Shown one piece after another: positions 8,649 through 18,406 of a stretch of 44,145 nucleotides of DNA. Origin of the DNA: Candidatus Corynebacterium avicola (GTDB taxonomy: Bacteria; Actinomycetota; Actinomycetes; Mycobacteriales; Mycobacteriaceae). Under the pieces are notes generated by a model. It did no database searches, had not been told where the DNA came from, and worked only from the letters and a program-made list of their open reading frames with translations. Made by a program: the position numbers and the translations under genes. Position 1 is the first letter of the stretch. Every line of letters starts with the position of its first letter. The stretch covers positions 1 to 44,145 of the forward strand of contig DXGC01000066.1 of the NCBI GenBank assembly GCA_019114135.1, given 5' to 3'.

Positions 8649-9758
8649 TTACGTCGCGATGGTGTGCAGCCACTGGTGACGGTCGGCGACCGAGCCAGTC
8701 TGGATTCCCGTGAGCTCCTCCCGGAGTGCCATCGTCACCGGGCCGGGCTCGGTACCCATGTCGATGGTGAAGTCCTCCGACATGAGCTTGCCGACCGGGG
8801 TCACCACGGCCGCCGTCCCGGTGGCGAAGGCCTCCACGATGTGTCCGTCCGCGGCTCCCCGTCGCCATTCGTCGACGGTGACCTCGCGTTCCTCGACGGA
8901 CATGCCCCGGTCCTCGGCGAGGGCGATGATGCTGCGACGGGTCACACCGTCGAGGATGGTCCCGCTGAGACGTGGGGTGATGAGGCTCCCGTCCGCGGTG
9001 ACCAGGAAGAGGTTCATACTCCCCGCCTCATCGATGACGTCGTCGGAGGTGGCGTCGGTGAACAGCACCTGGTCGCATCCGTGGTCCTGGGCGATCTGCT
9101 GGGGCTGCAGGGAGGAGGCGTAGTTGCCCCCGCATTTCGCTGCCCCGGTCCCGCCACGGCCGGCGCGGGAGAGGTCGCGGGACAACCAGATGGACACCGG
9201 AGCCACACCACCCGGGAAGTAGGGGCCGGCCGGGCTCGCTATGACGAGGAACCGGGCGTGGTTGCTGGCTCGGACACCCAGGTAGCCTTCGTCGGCGATG
9301 AGGTACGGGCGGAGATAGAGGCTGTGGTCTGTGCCGGTGGGGACCCAGTCGGCGTCGGCCCGGACCAGTTCGTCCACCGCGGTGATGAAGAGCTCCGTCG
9401 GAACTTCGGGCATGGCGAGTCGACGGGCCGATGCGGCGAATCGTTCGGCATTGCGGTCAGGTCTGAACGTCACCACCGAATTGTCCGGGTGACGGTACGC
9501 CTTGAGTCCCTCGAAGATCTCCTGCCCGTAGTGCAGGACGGATGCGGCGGGGTGGAGGGAGAGGGGACCGAAAGGCAGGACCTGCGCGTCGTACCAACCC
9601 CGGTCGACGTCCCATGAGACGGAGACCATGTGGTCGGTGAAGTGGTTCCCGAATCCGGGGTCGCGGAGGATGGCCTCTCGCTCGGTCGGGGTGGTCGTGG
9701 TGGGTGGCTTCTCCGGGGAGAGCGTGAACCGGGGGAGGGGCAGCAGCTGAGATTCCAT
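8649..9758 (-). CDS. ilvE: Branched-chain amino acid aminotransferase
   Basis: A 369-residue class IV PLP aminotransferase that makes Leu, Ile and Val from their 2-oxo acids with glutamate. It has the HYGQEIFEGLKAYR motif near residue 77, the PLP lysine Lys208 in GTGAAKCGGNYASS, and the DEAGSMNLFLV and SGTILDGVTRRSI motifs that bind the cofactor phosphate. Length is usual for the family. The ATG at 9758 has AAGGA 7 nt upstream; an in-frame upstream extension exists but has no ribosome site. A TACACT -10 element (9905-9900) suggests a leader of about 135 nt. It is divergent from guaA, and in remembered corynebacterial gene order it is not usually here. Confidence 0.94.
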   Translation of the reverse strand: MESQLLPLPRFTLSPEKPPTTTTPTEREAILRDPGFGNHFTDHMVSVSWDVDRGWYDAQVLPFGPLSLHPAASVLHYGQEIFEGLKAYRHPDNSVVTFRPDRNAERFAASARRLAMPEVPTELFITAVDELVRADADWVPTGTDHSLYLRPYLIADEGYLGVRASNHARFLVIASPAGPYFPGGVAPVSIWLSRDLSRAGRGGTGAAKCGGNYASSLQPQQIAQDHGCDQVLFTDATSDDVIDEAGSMNLFLVTADGSLITPRLSGTILDGVTRRSIIALAEDRGMSVEEREVTVDEWRRGAADGHIVEAFATGTAAVVTPVGKLMSEDFTIDMGTEPGPVTMALREELTGIQTGSVADRHQWLHTIAT

Positions 9759-9899
9759 GCAGGCATCCTTCGACGGGGCTGAGTGAGTTACGGGGGAGGA
9801 CGGACGGCGTTCGCACACGGGCGCCGGATGGGGCGCGGGGTCGGCTCGTCCATGCTGTCGTCGGGGTGCTTCAGCATGCTGATGTCGATGTGTGGTCGG

Positions 9900-9905
9900 A
9901 GTGTA
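9900..9905 (-). promoter_or_regulatory. Candidate ilvE -10 element
   Basis: TACACT on the minus strand, about 140 nt before the ilvE ATG. No good -35 was found. The resulting leader holds no branched-chain-rich leader peptide. Confidence 0.4.
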
Positions 9906-9950
9906 TCAGGGCGGGGGTCGACACCTTTCAGTGAGGCGGTGGGCGTCGGG

Positions 9951-9956
9951 TAGGGT
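9951..9956 (+). promoter_or_regulatory. Leaderless -10 element of guaA
   Basis: TAGGGT, then 7 nt, then the GTG at 9964, so transcription would begin at the start codon. No ribosome binding site competes with this reading. Confidence 0.55.
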
Positions 9957-9963
9957 TGTGGGC

Positions 9964-11553
<1,590 letters not shown>

Positions 11554-11580
11554 TGCGTCAGCTCGTCTGATGCATGGACT

Positions 11581-11613
11581 GCGCCCCGTCGAGGATCATC
11601 CTCGACGGGGTGC
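11581..11613. terminator. Hairpin terminator between guaA and a convergent gene
   Basis: A long inverted repeat (11581-11596 with 11598-11613, one G-U pair) with a tiny loop lies between the convergent guaA and the membrane protein gene and can serve both. The T-rich tail is modest. Confidence 0.78.
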
Positions 11614-11630
11614 AGTTGTCTTCGTGGAAG

Positions 11631-12071
11631 TTACTCCCGCGCCTTCGCCCGGGCGATGTCCTCGAGTTCGCGGGTGCCGTCCAGACGTGGGGTGACCTGC
11701 CAGATGTAGGCGCCGGCGACGATCCACACGAGGATGGCGATGATCCAGTTGTCGAACTGGAACGGAGGGAGCAGCATCAGTGCCAGCCAGACGGGGAACA
11801 GCGGGATCACCTGTTTGATGCGGGTGGTGTAGCGCTGTCCGTTGGCCTCCACGGCGGCGCGGACGTCGCGCCGGTACGGGTGGCTGAAGAGCCAGAGCAG
11901 TCCGGCACCGAGGAATACCACGAGGAAGACGACCCGGATGCCGGGTGACAGGGGGGTGGCGAGCGAGCCGACCCCGGCGCCCATCAGGGCCGCGGTACCG
12001 GCCCGTACCGGACGTGGGGTCTCCGGTGTGGGGTTGACTCCGGGGTTTTCCTTCTTCGCGCTGGTGGACAT
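11631..12071 (-). CDS. Small membrane protein of unknown function
   Basis: A 146-residue protein with a hydrophilic, proline-rich N-terminus and about four hydrophobic segments: ALMGAGVGSLATPL, VVFLVVFLGAGLLWLF, VIPLFPVWLALMLLPPF and WIIAILVWIVAGAYIW. The C-terminus is charged and cytoplasmic-looking. I do not recognise the family; similar small membrane proteins follow guaA in corynebacteria. The ATG at 12071 has no ribosome site, but TACACT (minus strand, 12085-12080) ends 8 nt before it, suggesting a leaderless mRNA. The gene is divergent from the mutasome operon, so the two promoters share about 150 bp. Confidence 0.75.
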   Translation of the reverse strand: MSTSAKKENPGVNPTPETPRPVRAGTAALMGAGVGSLATPLSPGIRVVFLVVFLGAGLLWLFSHPYRRDVRAAVEANGQRYTTRIKQVIPLFPVWLALMLLPPFQFDNWIIAILVWIVAGAYIWQVTPRLDGTRELEDIARAKARE

Positions 12072-12100
12072 GGGTGACCAGTGTAGCGGGGGAGAACTGT

Positions 12101-12129
12101 TTGACGGGTACCACGGGTAGGCCTACGAT
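12101..12129 (+). promoter_or_regulatory. Promoter of imuA'-imuB
   Basis: TTGACG (12101-12106), a 17-bp spacer and TACGAT (12124-12129), the best sigma-A promoter in the window. Transcription would start near 12136, just upstream of the LexA box, giving a leader of about 93 nt. Confidence 0.65.
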
Positions 12130-12138
12130 CGAACACAC

Positions 12139-12154
12139 AAGAACACCTGTTCGA
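12139..12154 (+). promoter_or_regulatory. LexA (SOS) box before imuA'-imuB
   Basis: AAGAACACCTGTTCGA fits the corynebacterial/mycobacterial TCGAAC-N4-GTTCGA operator with a perfect right half and 4 of 6 in the left half. It lies directly downstream of the predicted transcription start, a repressing position. An additional TCGAAC half-site is at 12129-12134. Confidence 0.75.
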
Positions 12155-12228
12155 ATTACGGTAGTTGTTGTCTGTCGTGCATCATAGTGTGGCTGGCAGA
12201 ATCGTCAGAACGAAAGGAGGTGGGTGGG

Positions 12229-12975
12229 GTGACTGGAACGGATGTGCGGGATCGCGAGGACGTGGTCGCGGAGTTGCGTGGGCGGATCGCCCGGATCGGC
12301 GGCGCGGTCCCGACCGCCGCGGCGTCTGCGCCGGCAGTCGTCCCCGCCTCCGATCCTTCGGGCACCGTCACGGTCCCCGGCTGGCTGGGTCAGCATCTGG
12401 CCGGCAGCGGCCTGCCCCGTGGTGCGGTCACTGTGGCGCAGGACTGTCCGGCCGCACTGGTCGATCTGCTCGCCACGCTCACCGCCGCCGGTGGGTGCGC
12501 GGCAGTGGTCGGGCATCCCCGGCTGGCATTGGCCGCGGTGGCGGCCGCCGGTGGGGACCTGGACCGGTTGGTGGTCGTCCCGGACCCGGCCCCGCACGCC
12601 ACCGCAGTGCTCGGCACCCTGGTGGACGGGCTCGATCTGGTTCTCTACCGGCCACCGCAGGCGGTCGCCCCCACTGCGGCGCGTCCGGTGGAGGCCCGGC
12701 TGCGGCGTGGCGACTGCGCCCTGCTGGTCTGCGGTGACCAGCGGTCCTGGCCGACCGCCCGACTGCACCTGGAGTGGAGGACCGGCGAGGTCACCGGCCT
12801 GGGACGTGGATCGGGACGGGTACGTGAGGTGACCGTCTCCGGGAAACTCTGGGGCCAGGGGCAACCGCCGCAGACCTTCACCGCGGCCGTCGGTGGTGCG
12901 GACACCACCAACGCGGCGCCGGTCGACATCGCACCGGCCACCGCCGTGCCCCTGCTGCGGGAGCGTGCGCTGTGA
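12229..12975 (+). CDS. imuA': ImuA'-like SOS mutagenesis protein
   Basis: A 248-residue RecA-like accessory protein of the actinobacterial mutasome. It is small and variable in sequence; recognition rests on position directly before imuB, the size, and hydrophobic strands in a RecA-fold pattern (TVPGWLGQHLAGSGLPRGAVTV near residue 48, LDLVLYRPP, CALLVCGDQRSWP). ImuA' links ImuB and DnaE2 in error-prone translesion synthesis. The GTG at 12229 is chosen because an excellent AAAGGAGG (12213-12220) lies 8 nt upstream. The stop overlaps the imuB start (GTGA), implying translational coupling. The SOS box upstream fits the function. Confidence 0.85.
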   Translation: MTGTDVRDREDVVAELRGRIARIGGAVPTAAASAPAVVPASDPSGTVTVPGWLGQHLAGSGLPRGAVTVAQDCPAALVDLLATLTAAGGCAAVVGHPRLALAAVAAAGGDLDRLVVVPDPAPHATAVLGTLVDGLDLVLYRPPQAVAPTAARPVEARLRRGDCALLVCGDQRSWPTARLHLEWRTGEVTGLGRGSGRVREVTVSGKLWGQGQPPQTFTAAVGGADTTNAAPVDIAPATAVPLLRERAL

Positions 12976-14615
12976 GTGCCGAACATGCCGGGAGCAGGGT
13001 GCTGGCGCTGTGGTTCCCGGACTGGCCGGTGTACGTCGTCGCCCGCCGGCGGGGTTGGGACCTGCTCGCCCCGGCGGCGGTGGTCGACAACCACAGGATC
13101 CACGCCGCCAATGCCGCTGCCCGCGGCGCCGGGGTGCGTCCCGGGATGAAGGAGCGCCACGCCCTGGGTACCTGCCCGGCCCTGCAGATCGGCGAGGTCG
13201 AGGAGGCGGCCGAGGCCACCGCCCACGAGGAGGTCCTCACCGCCCTGGAGCAGGTCGCCGCCGGGGTCGAGACCCTGCGCCCCGGGCTGCTCGCCTTCCC
13301 CGCGGCACCCCTGACCCGCTACTACGGCTCGGAGGAACGGGCCGCCGAGCTGCTGGTGGACGCCGCCGCACAGGCCGGGGTGGACTGTCTCACCGGCGCC
13401 GCCGACGACCTGGTCACCGCCGTCTGGGCGGCACGCCAGGGACGTAGTATCGCCCCCGGTTCCTCGGCAGCCTTTCTGTCCGGTCTGCCGTTGCGCATCC
13501 TCGTCGCCGAACCCTCGCTGGGATGTCCCCGGGGGATGGTGGATGTCCTGTCCCAGCTGGGCATCCGCACCCTGGCGGACTTCACCGCCCTGCCCCGCCG
13601 GGACGTCGCCGGACGCTTCGGCGCCGAGGCGGTCTACTGGCACCGGATCGCCGCCGGTGAGCCGGAGCGTCCGGTGTCCTCGGCGCGGATCACCGCGCCG
13701 ATGGAGGCCCGGGTCGAGCCGGACGAACCGGTGGCCGACACCGCGGCCGCGGCCTTCCTCGCCCGGCAGGCCGCGGTGAGACTCCACGGGATGCTCGCCG
13801 ACGCCGGGCAGGTGTGCCTGCGGCTGGCGGTGCGGGCGCACCTCGACCCGCCCCCGGGGTACGAGGGGCCGCTGAGTGTGGAACGGGTCTGGCGGTGCCG
13901 GGAACCGCTGACCGAGGAGGACACCGCCCAGCGGGTGCGTTGGCAGCTGGACGGGTGGCTGACCCGTGTCCGGGGTGCCCGTACCGACACAGACACCGAC
14001 TCTCCTGAGGGGGTCGGCGGTATCCGGGCGATCGAGCTGGTGCCGGTGGAGTGCCTGCCTACCGGGGAGGTCGTCGACGCCCTGTGGGGTGGACCCGACG
14101 CCGGGATCCGTGCCGCCCGCGCCGCGGCCGCCCGGGCCCAGGCGCTGATCGGCACCCAGGGTGTGCTGCGCCCGGTGCACCGCGGAGGACGTGGGGTCGC
14201 CGGACGGGTCGTCGCCGTGCCCTACGGGGAGAGCGACCCCGAGCAGGTCACCGCCTTGCTCACCCGGGACTGGGCAGGGGAGCTCCCCGCCCCGCTGCCC
14301 GCTCTCGCCGGGGCACCGGAGAGTCGGGACACACCGCGTCCGAACCACCCGGCCGCTGCCGTCCACCTGTTGGATGCCGACGGGGACCCGGTGTGGGTCA
14401 CCGGGCGCGCACTGATGAGTGCGCGGCCGGAGGCGATGCGGTGGGGCAACCGGACCCACCGCATCACCGGCTGGGCCGGCCCCTGGCCGGTCGACGAACA
14501 GTGGTGGACGCACACCCCGCGTCGCTACGCCCGCCTGCAGGTCTCCACCGAAGAACCCGCCGCCTACCTGTTGGTGTGCCGCGGGAAATCCTGGCGCATC
14601 GAGGCAACCTACTGA
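12972..14615 (+). CDS. imuB: ImuB, catalytically inactive Y-family polymerase-like protein
   Basis: A 547-residue relative of DinB. The Y-family fold is visible (LALWFPDWPVYVVARR at the N-terminus, HALGTCPALQ, the helix-hairpin region MVDVLSQLGIRTLADFTALPRRDVAGRFG near 190-220). The catalytic acidic residues of a true polymerase are not found at the expected sites: the first strand reads FPDWPV rather than the DMDAFF type. ImuB bridges the sliding clamp, ImuA' and DnaE2. The C-terminus ends in the SWRIEATY segment usual in actinobacterial ImuB. It is co-transcribed with imuA' by a 4-nt overlap and under the same SOS box. Confidence 0.92.
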   Translation: MSAEHAGSRVLALWFPDWPVYVVARRRGWDLLAPAAVVDNHRIHAANAAARGAGVRPGMKERHALGTCPALQIGEVEEAAEATAHEEVLTALEQVAAGVETLRPGLLAFPAAPLTRYYGSEERAAELLVDAAAQAGVDCLTGAADDLVTAVWAARQGRSIAPGSSAAFLSGLPLRILVAEPSLGCPRGMVDVLSQLGIRTLADFTALPRRDVAGRFGAEAVYWHRIAAGEPERPVSSARITAPMEARVEPDEPVADTAAAAFLARQAAVRLHGMLADAGQVCLRLAVRAHLDPPPGYEGPLSVERVWRCREPLTEEDTAQRVRWQLDGWLTRVRGARTDTDTDSPEGVGGIRAIELVPVECLPTGEVVDALWGGPDAGIRAARAAAARAQALIGTQGVLRPVHRGGRGVAGRVVAVPYGESDPEQVTALLTRDWAGELPAPLPALAGAPESRDTPRPNHPAAAVHLLDADGDPVWVTGRALMSARPEAMRWGNRTHRITGWAGPWPVDEQWWTHTPRRYARLQVSTEEPAAYLLVCRGKSWRIEATY

Positions 14616-14649
14616 CGGGGCCGAGAAGTGTGTTTCCGGCTTTCCGGAG

Positions 14650-14655
14650 TAGTAT
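14650..14655 (+). promoter_or_regulatory. Candidate -10 element of the SGNH hydrolase gene
   Basis: TAGTAT 41 nt before the ATG at 14697; the -35 region shows no clear match. The leader has an AAGGGA ribosome site inside a small gggaatatccc inverted repeat. Confidence 0.4.
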
Positions 14656-14696
14656 CGATCATGGAGAAACAAGTGAAAAAATAAGGGAATATCCCG

Positions 14697-15971
14697 ATGT
14701 ACACCCTCACCGCACGCCGCTGCCTGGCAATGATCGGCAGTGCCGTCCTCACAGCCGGACTGTTCATAGGCTCGACCATCGCCGAACCACGGCCCGGTTC
14801 ATCAGCCAGCCAGGCCTCGTCGACATCGTCGACACTGTCGACAGCTTCCGGAAGCACGATCATCTCTCCGGAACACGATGACGGCCGGTGGCTGGGAAGC
14901 TGGAATGCCTCGATGACCCTTGCTGGCGGGGTCGGCACTATTTCCGGCGACGGATTCGCCGACACCACACTGCTCCAGTCCGTGCACATGTCGATCGGTG
15001 GCGAGTCCCTCCGCGTACGTCTGGCCAACACCTACGGCACCGGGCCGCTGGAAGTGGGGGCCGTCACCGTCGCAGGAGGTACGCCGGTGACCTTCCACGG
15101 CTCGGAGCAGGTCACCATTCCGGCCGGTGCGGAGTGGATCTCGGACGAGGTGCCGGTCAATGTTGAGCCGAACTCCGATCTCGACGTCCGCATCTACCTG
15201 CCGGGACCCACCGGGCCGGCGACCACGCACCCGCTGGGCATGGCCACGTCCTACCGCGCGGACGGCAACCAGACAGCCGGGGACGAGAGCGTCTTCGTCC
15301 CCCTCGATGAGTCGCGGTACTTCCTCAGTGGTGTCGACGTGACATCCACCGCGAAGAGCTCCACCGTGTTCTTCGGCGACTCCATCACCGATGGTCGCTC
15401 CTCCACGGTCGACGCCAACCTGCGCTACCCGGACCAGGTCGCCGACCAGCTCCTGCAGCGTCCGACAGAGCAGCAGTGCGGGGTGCTGAACTCCGGGATC
15501 AGCGGAAACCGACTTCTCGAGAACGCCGGCATGAGAGGAGCCTCCGCACTGGCACGCTTCGACAGGGACGTCCTCGCCCGACAGGGCGTAGGCACCGTGG
15601 TGTTGCTCGAGGGGATCAACGACATCGGAATGACCTGGGGTGAGGTGTCCGTCGGCGAACTCATCTCACTTCATCAGCAGTTGATCAACCGGGCCCATGA
15701 CCATGGTCTCCGGGTCGTCGGCGCGACGCTCACCCCGTACCGCGGTGCCAGCTATTTCACCGAGACCGGCGAGAAGACCCGGCAGGCGCTCAACGAGTGG
15801 ATCCGTACGTCCGGTGCCTACGACGACGTCGTCGATTTCGACGAGGTCATCCGTGACACCGAGAACCCGGAGGTCGTCAGCCCCTCCTTCGATCCCGGTG
15901 ACCACCTCCACCCGAATGACGCGGGATACACCGCCATGGCGGACGCCGTGGACCTTGACCTGGTCTGCTGA
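14697..15971 (+). CDS. Secreted SGNH/GDSL hydrolase
   Basis: A 424-residue exported esterase. The N-terminus (RR then a hydrophobic core to SSIAE-like cleavage around residue 30) is a signal peptide, followed by a Ser/Thr-rich linker. A beta-rich domain (about 65-215, starting with RWLGSWNASM) precedes the SGNH catalytic domain: FFGDSITDG with nucleophile Ser229, the Gly block GISGNRLL near 267, the Asn block LLEGINDIG with Asn308, and GDHLHPNDAGY with Asp402 and His405. The four blocks are complete, so it should be active on an acyl or acetyl ester; the substrate is unknown. It stands alone after imuB. The DNA looks slightly less GC-biased than its neighbours. Confidence 0.88.
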   Translation: MYTLTARRCLAMIGSAVLTAGLFIGSTIAEPRPGSSASQASSTSSTLSTASGSTIISPEHDDGRWLGSWNASMTLAGGVGTISGDGFADTTLLQSVHMSIGGESLRVRLANTYGTGPLEVGAVTVAGGTPVTFHGSEQVTIPAGAEWISDEVPVNVEPNSDLDVRIYLPGPTGPATTHPLGMATSYRADGNQTAGDESVFVPLDESRYFLSGVDVTSTAKSSTVFFGDSITDGRSSTVDANLRYPDQVADQLLQRPTEQQCGVLNSGISGNRLLENAGMRGASALARFDRDVLARQGVGTVVLLEGINDIGMTWGEVSVGELISLHQQLINRAHDHGLRVVGATLTPYRGASYFTETGEKTRQALNEWIRTSGAYDDVVDFDEVIRDTENPEVVSPSFDPGDHLHPNDAGYTAMADAVDLDLVC

Positions 15972-16004
15972 CACCGGCGCTTCGGTTTAAGGGCTCCCAC
16001 GAAC

Positions 16005-16010
16005 TAGAAT
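16005..16010 (+). promoter_or_regulatory. Leaderless -10 element of the sucrase/ferredoxin-like gene
   Basis: TAGAAT, 7 nt, then the ATG at 16018. This favours that ATG over the GTG two codons earlier (16012). Confidence 0.55.
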
Positions 16011-16017
16011 TGTGACC

Positions 16018-17280
16018 ATGCCCACCACCAGGAACCCCCGGTCGGGAATGTGCTCCGACCTCACCGCCGAACCTCTGCCCGGTACCGCGAAGACCGGGGG
16101 ACTCACCCTGGCGCTGGAGTACCCCGGCGGGTGGGGCAGGGACATCCTCGACGGCGAGGCCCTGGGTAAGGAACTGACCGGTGTCATCCGTCGTTTCCTG
16201 AAGAAGAACCGTGCCCAACTGCAGTTCATCCGCCGTCCCGGACGCGAGGGGCAGGTCCCGCGCGAGACCGCCACCCTGTTCATCGCACGCCCCGGTGAGC
16301 CCGGCACCCCGTCGACCCTGGAGCGTATGGAGATCGCCGGTGCCGCGGCACTGCCCGAGGTCGACCTGTCCACACCGGGGGACACCCCCGGGGCCGAGCG
16401 GGTCACCGACCCTCTGCTGCTGGTCTGCACCCACGGCAAACGCGACCTGTGCTGTGCCGTCAAGGGCCGTCCGCTGGCCGCCGAACTGGCGGCGCAGTAC
16501 CCCGGGACGGTGTGGGAGTCCTCGCACACGAAGGGCCACCGCTTCGCCCCGTCGATGATCCTGCTGCCGTGGAACTACTCCTTCGGCACCCTCAGCGCCG
16601 CGCAGACCACCGCCATGCTGCAGGACGCTGCGGCCGGGCGCCTGCACGTGGTCGGTAACCGGGGCCGGGGCACCCTCGGCTCCCAGGAGCAGATCGCCGA
16701 ACTGGCCGTCGCCGGACACCTGGCCGGGGCAGGGGAGAGCGTGGGGATGTCAGAACTGTCCGTCCGGCAGGCGCCCGCTGTCCTTGAACCAGTCCCAGAG
16801 CCAGCCCCCACCCCGGAGCCCGTCCGCGACCCCGCCGAGACCGCCATCGCAGCCGCTGAGGACTACGCCGCCGTTGCCGCGGCCGTCGACGACGACCTCC
16901 GCCGCCGCGTCGGGGAGCTCATCACCCAGCGCATGGAGATGAAGATCACCGGACGTTACGAGGAGCTCAAGGCACTGAAACGACAGGGGCACTTCCAGCC
17001 GGTCCACGAGTTCCAGCGGGCGGTGAAGCAGGCGGCGTCCGAGCGTGGCGTGTACGGCAAGTACAGCAAGTACGGCGGGAACCCTAGGAAGCACAAGCAC
17101 GCCAAGCGTCAGCGAATGAACCCCACGTACCTGGTCAGCGACGGTGACCGGTCCTGGACCGTCGTCCTGGAACGCTCCACCGGGCACCCGGTCGTGTCGT
17201 CCTGCGGGGACAAGCAGAAGACCGGCACCTGCTGGGTCGCCAGCAGCGTCACCCCGGTCAGCCCAGTCACGGGTGCATGA
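16018..17280 (+). CDS. Sucrase/ferredoxin-like (thioredoxin-fold Fe-S) protein with a lysine-rich insert
   Basis: A 420-residue protein of the Suc_Fer-like family, related to thioredoxin-like [2Fe-2S] ferredoxins. The core spans about 1-235, with LLLVCTHGKRDLCCAVKG supplying the Cys cluster and VWESSHTKGHRFAPSMILLP the His motif. The family's C-terminal end is recognisable as DRSWTVVLERS...VVSSCGDKQKTGTCWVAS. Between them lies an unusual segment: a Pro/Glu linker, a helical stretch and a Lys/Arg/Tyr-rich piece (GKYSKYGGNPRKHKHAKRQR). Cellular role is unknown; electron transfer is the family expectation. The stop region overlaps the convergent lipoprotein gene by 14 nt. Confidence 0.82.
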   Translation: MPTTRNPRSGMCSDLTAEPLPGTAKTGGLTLALEYPGGWGRDILDGEALGKELTGVIRRFLKKNRAQLQFIRRPGREGQVPRETATLFIARPGEPGTPSTLERMEIAGAAALPEVDLSTPGDTPGAERVTDPLLLVCTHGKRDLCCAVKGRPLAAELAAQYPGTVWESSHTKGHRFAPSMILLPWNYSFGTLSAAQTTAMLQDAAAGRLHVVGNRGRGTLGSQEQIAELAVAGHLAGAGESVGMSELSVRQAPAVLEPVPEPAPTPEPVRDPAETAIAAAEDYAAVAAAVDDDLRRRVGELITQRMEMKITGRYEELKALKRQGHFQPVHEFQRAVKQAASERGVYGKYSKYGGNPRKHKHAKRQRMNPTYLVSDGDRSWTVVLERSTGHPVVSSCGDKQKTGTCWVASSVTPVSPVTGA

Positions 17281-17887
17281 TGTCGACCACCAGTCGGGTC
17301 GGTTTGGAGAGCAGGCTCACCGTGTAGTCGGCGGAGGCGTCCTCCAGCCCGACCTTGATCTTCCGGGAACCGTCGTCCATATCGCTGACATCGACGGACT
17401 CCACCACCGTGTTCGCGGCATTATTGACCCGAGGCTTCTCGTCTGAATCGGATGACGCCAACCCGCGCATCTCGATCTCGAGTCCTGCCCCTGACTCATC
17501 CTCGGTCACCTTCCACCCGGGTGAACCCGTTCCGTCCAACTCGACGACGACCCGGTCGAACCCGTCGTGGGTGCCGGCGCGCACCTCGGTGACGGAAAGC
17601 TCGGCACCATCGGACGGCAGGACGTCCTTCGGCTGGGAATTCTCCGGTGGGACGGCTTCGCCAGTGGGCCGGGCCTCCGGGTCGGGGAGGTCCGCACCCG
17701 GTGCAGCCGCCCCTGCCGCGGAGGAGCGTTGGTCGGAGTCGATGCGACCCGACATTAGTTCGGGGCCGTCCTCACCCTCCGCATCGCCGCCGCAGGCGGT
17801 CAGCGCAGCGCAGATACACCCGCCAGCCACGACGCTGGCGAGGGTGCGCAGGGCCGTGGTTCGGCGGGTGTCCTGGAGAGTTCTCAC
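17267..17887 (-). CDS. AMIN-like domain lipoprotein
   Basis: A 206-residue lipoprotein. The signal peptide ends in the lipobox LTAC, followed by a disordered Pro/Gly/Ala stretch to about residue 90. The C-terminal 110 residues (TEVRAGTHDGFDRVVVELDG, then YTVSLLSKPTRLVVDIMH at the end) resemble the beta-sandwich AMIN-like domain of actinobacterial lipoproteins, thought to bind cell-wall material. The GTG start at 17887 has no ribosome site; TACTCT (minus strand, 17901-17896) ends 8 nt before it, so a leaderless mRNA is likely. Its last four codons are antisense to the end of the convergent Suc_Fer-like gene. Confidence 0.78.
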   Translation of the reverse strand: MRTLQDTRRTTALRTLASVVAGGCICAALTACGGDAEGEDGPELMSGRIDSDQRSSAAGAAAPGADLPDPEARPTGEAVPPENSQPKDVLPSDGAELSVTEVRAGTHDGFDRVVVELDGTGSPGWKVTEDESGAGLEIEMRGLASSDSDEKPRVNNAANTVVESVDVSDMDDGSRKIKVGLEDASADYTVSLLSKPTRLVVDIMHP

Positions 17888-17895
17888 GGAGGAAA

Positions 17896-17901
17896 AGAGT
17901 A
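17896..17901 (-). promoter_or_regulatory. Leaderless -10 element of the AMIN-like lipoprotein gene
   Basis: TACTCT on the minus strand, 8 nt before the GTG at 17887. Confidence 0.45.
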
Positions 17902-17998
17902 CCTCGCGGTGGTGTCGTGAACACCACTACGGGGAAGATTGTTAGCGTATCGTTACCGGGTCCCTCGATTCGGACATGAGGACGCGGGGGTCAGCGAC

Positions 17999-18322
17999 CT
18001 AGTCGCAGCCCTCCTGGGGGCTGTCGAGGGTGACGAAGGGACCGCACCAGGGGACGAGCGGGGCAGTCCCGGACAGGGCGACGGCGGAGGGCATCACGGC
18101 GGTGCCGGGAAGAAGCTCCGGCCGGTAGATGGCGGTGTCGACCACCGTCCCGCTGAGCGCAGCCCATGCAGGGACGGATCCTTCGGGTGTCCAGCCATTG
18201 GGTGCGGAGATGCCGCTGGAGTTCTCGGGGAGTTCCTGGGCGGTGGCCGGTGCGGTGGCGAGACCGGTGGTGAGGAGGGCAGCGGCGAAACCGATGCCGA
18301 GGCGTCGGGTGGTGCGGGACAT
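17999..18322 (-). CDS. Small secreted protein of unknown function
   Basis: A 107-residue exported protein. The signal peptide (RTTRR, then GIGFAAALLTTGLATAPATA) probably ends at ATA-QE near residue 29. The mature part is about 78 residues, Pro/Gly/Ser-rich, with two cysteines (PWCGPF and EGCD at the very end) that could form a disulfide. I do not recognise a family. The ATG at 18322 has AGGAGA 7 nt upstream. The gene is flanked by a hairpin on its upstream side that terminates metQNI. Confidence 0.72.
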   Translation of the reverse strand: MSRTTRRLGIGFAAALLTTGLATAPATAQELPENSSGISAPNGWTPEGSVPAWAALSGTVVDTAIYRPELLPGTAVMPSAVALSGTAPLVPWCGPFVTLDSPQEGCD

Positions 18323-18406
18323 TCTGTTCTCCTGAAACGATTGAGTGTGTGTCCGTCACCGAAGGTACGGGTGATAGTTTCCCAGGGCAAGAGGTTGTCC
18401 GACACT

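Noticed and set aside
9788..9860. Possible leader peptide before ilvE (attenuation)
   Set aside because: The small frame in the leader (MLKHPDDSMDEP...) has no run of Leu, Ile or Val codons, and no terminator/antiterminator pair was seen.
12124..12145. A second full LexA box formed by TCGAACACACAAGAAC
   Set aside because: The right half AAGAAC is in the wrong orientation for GTTCGA; only a half-site remains.
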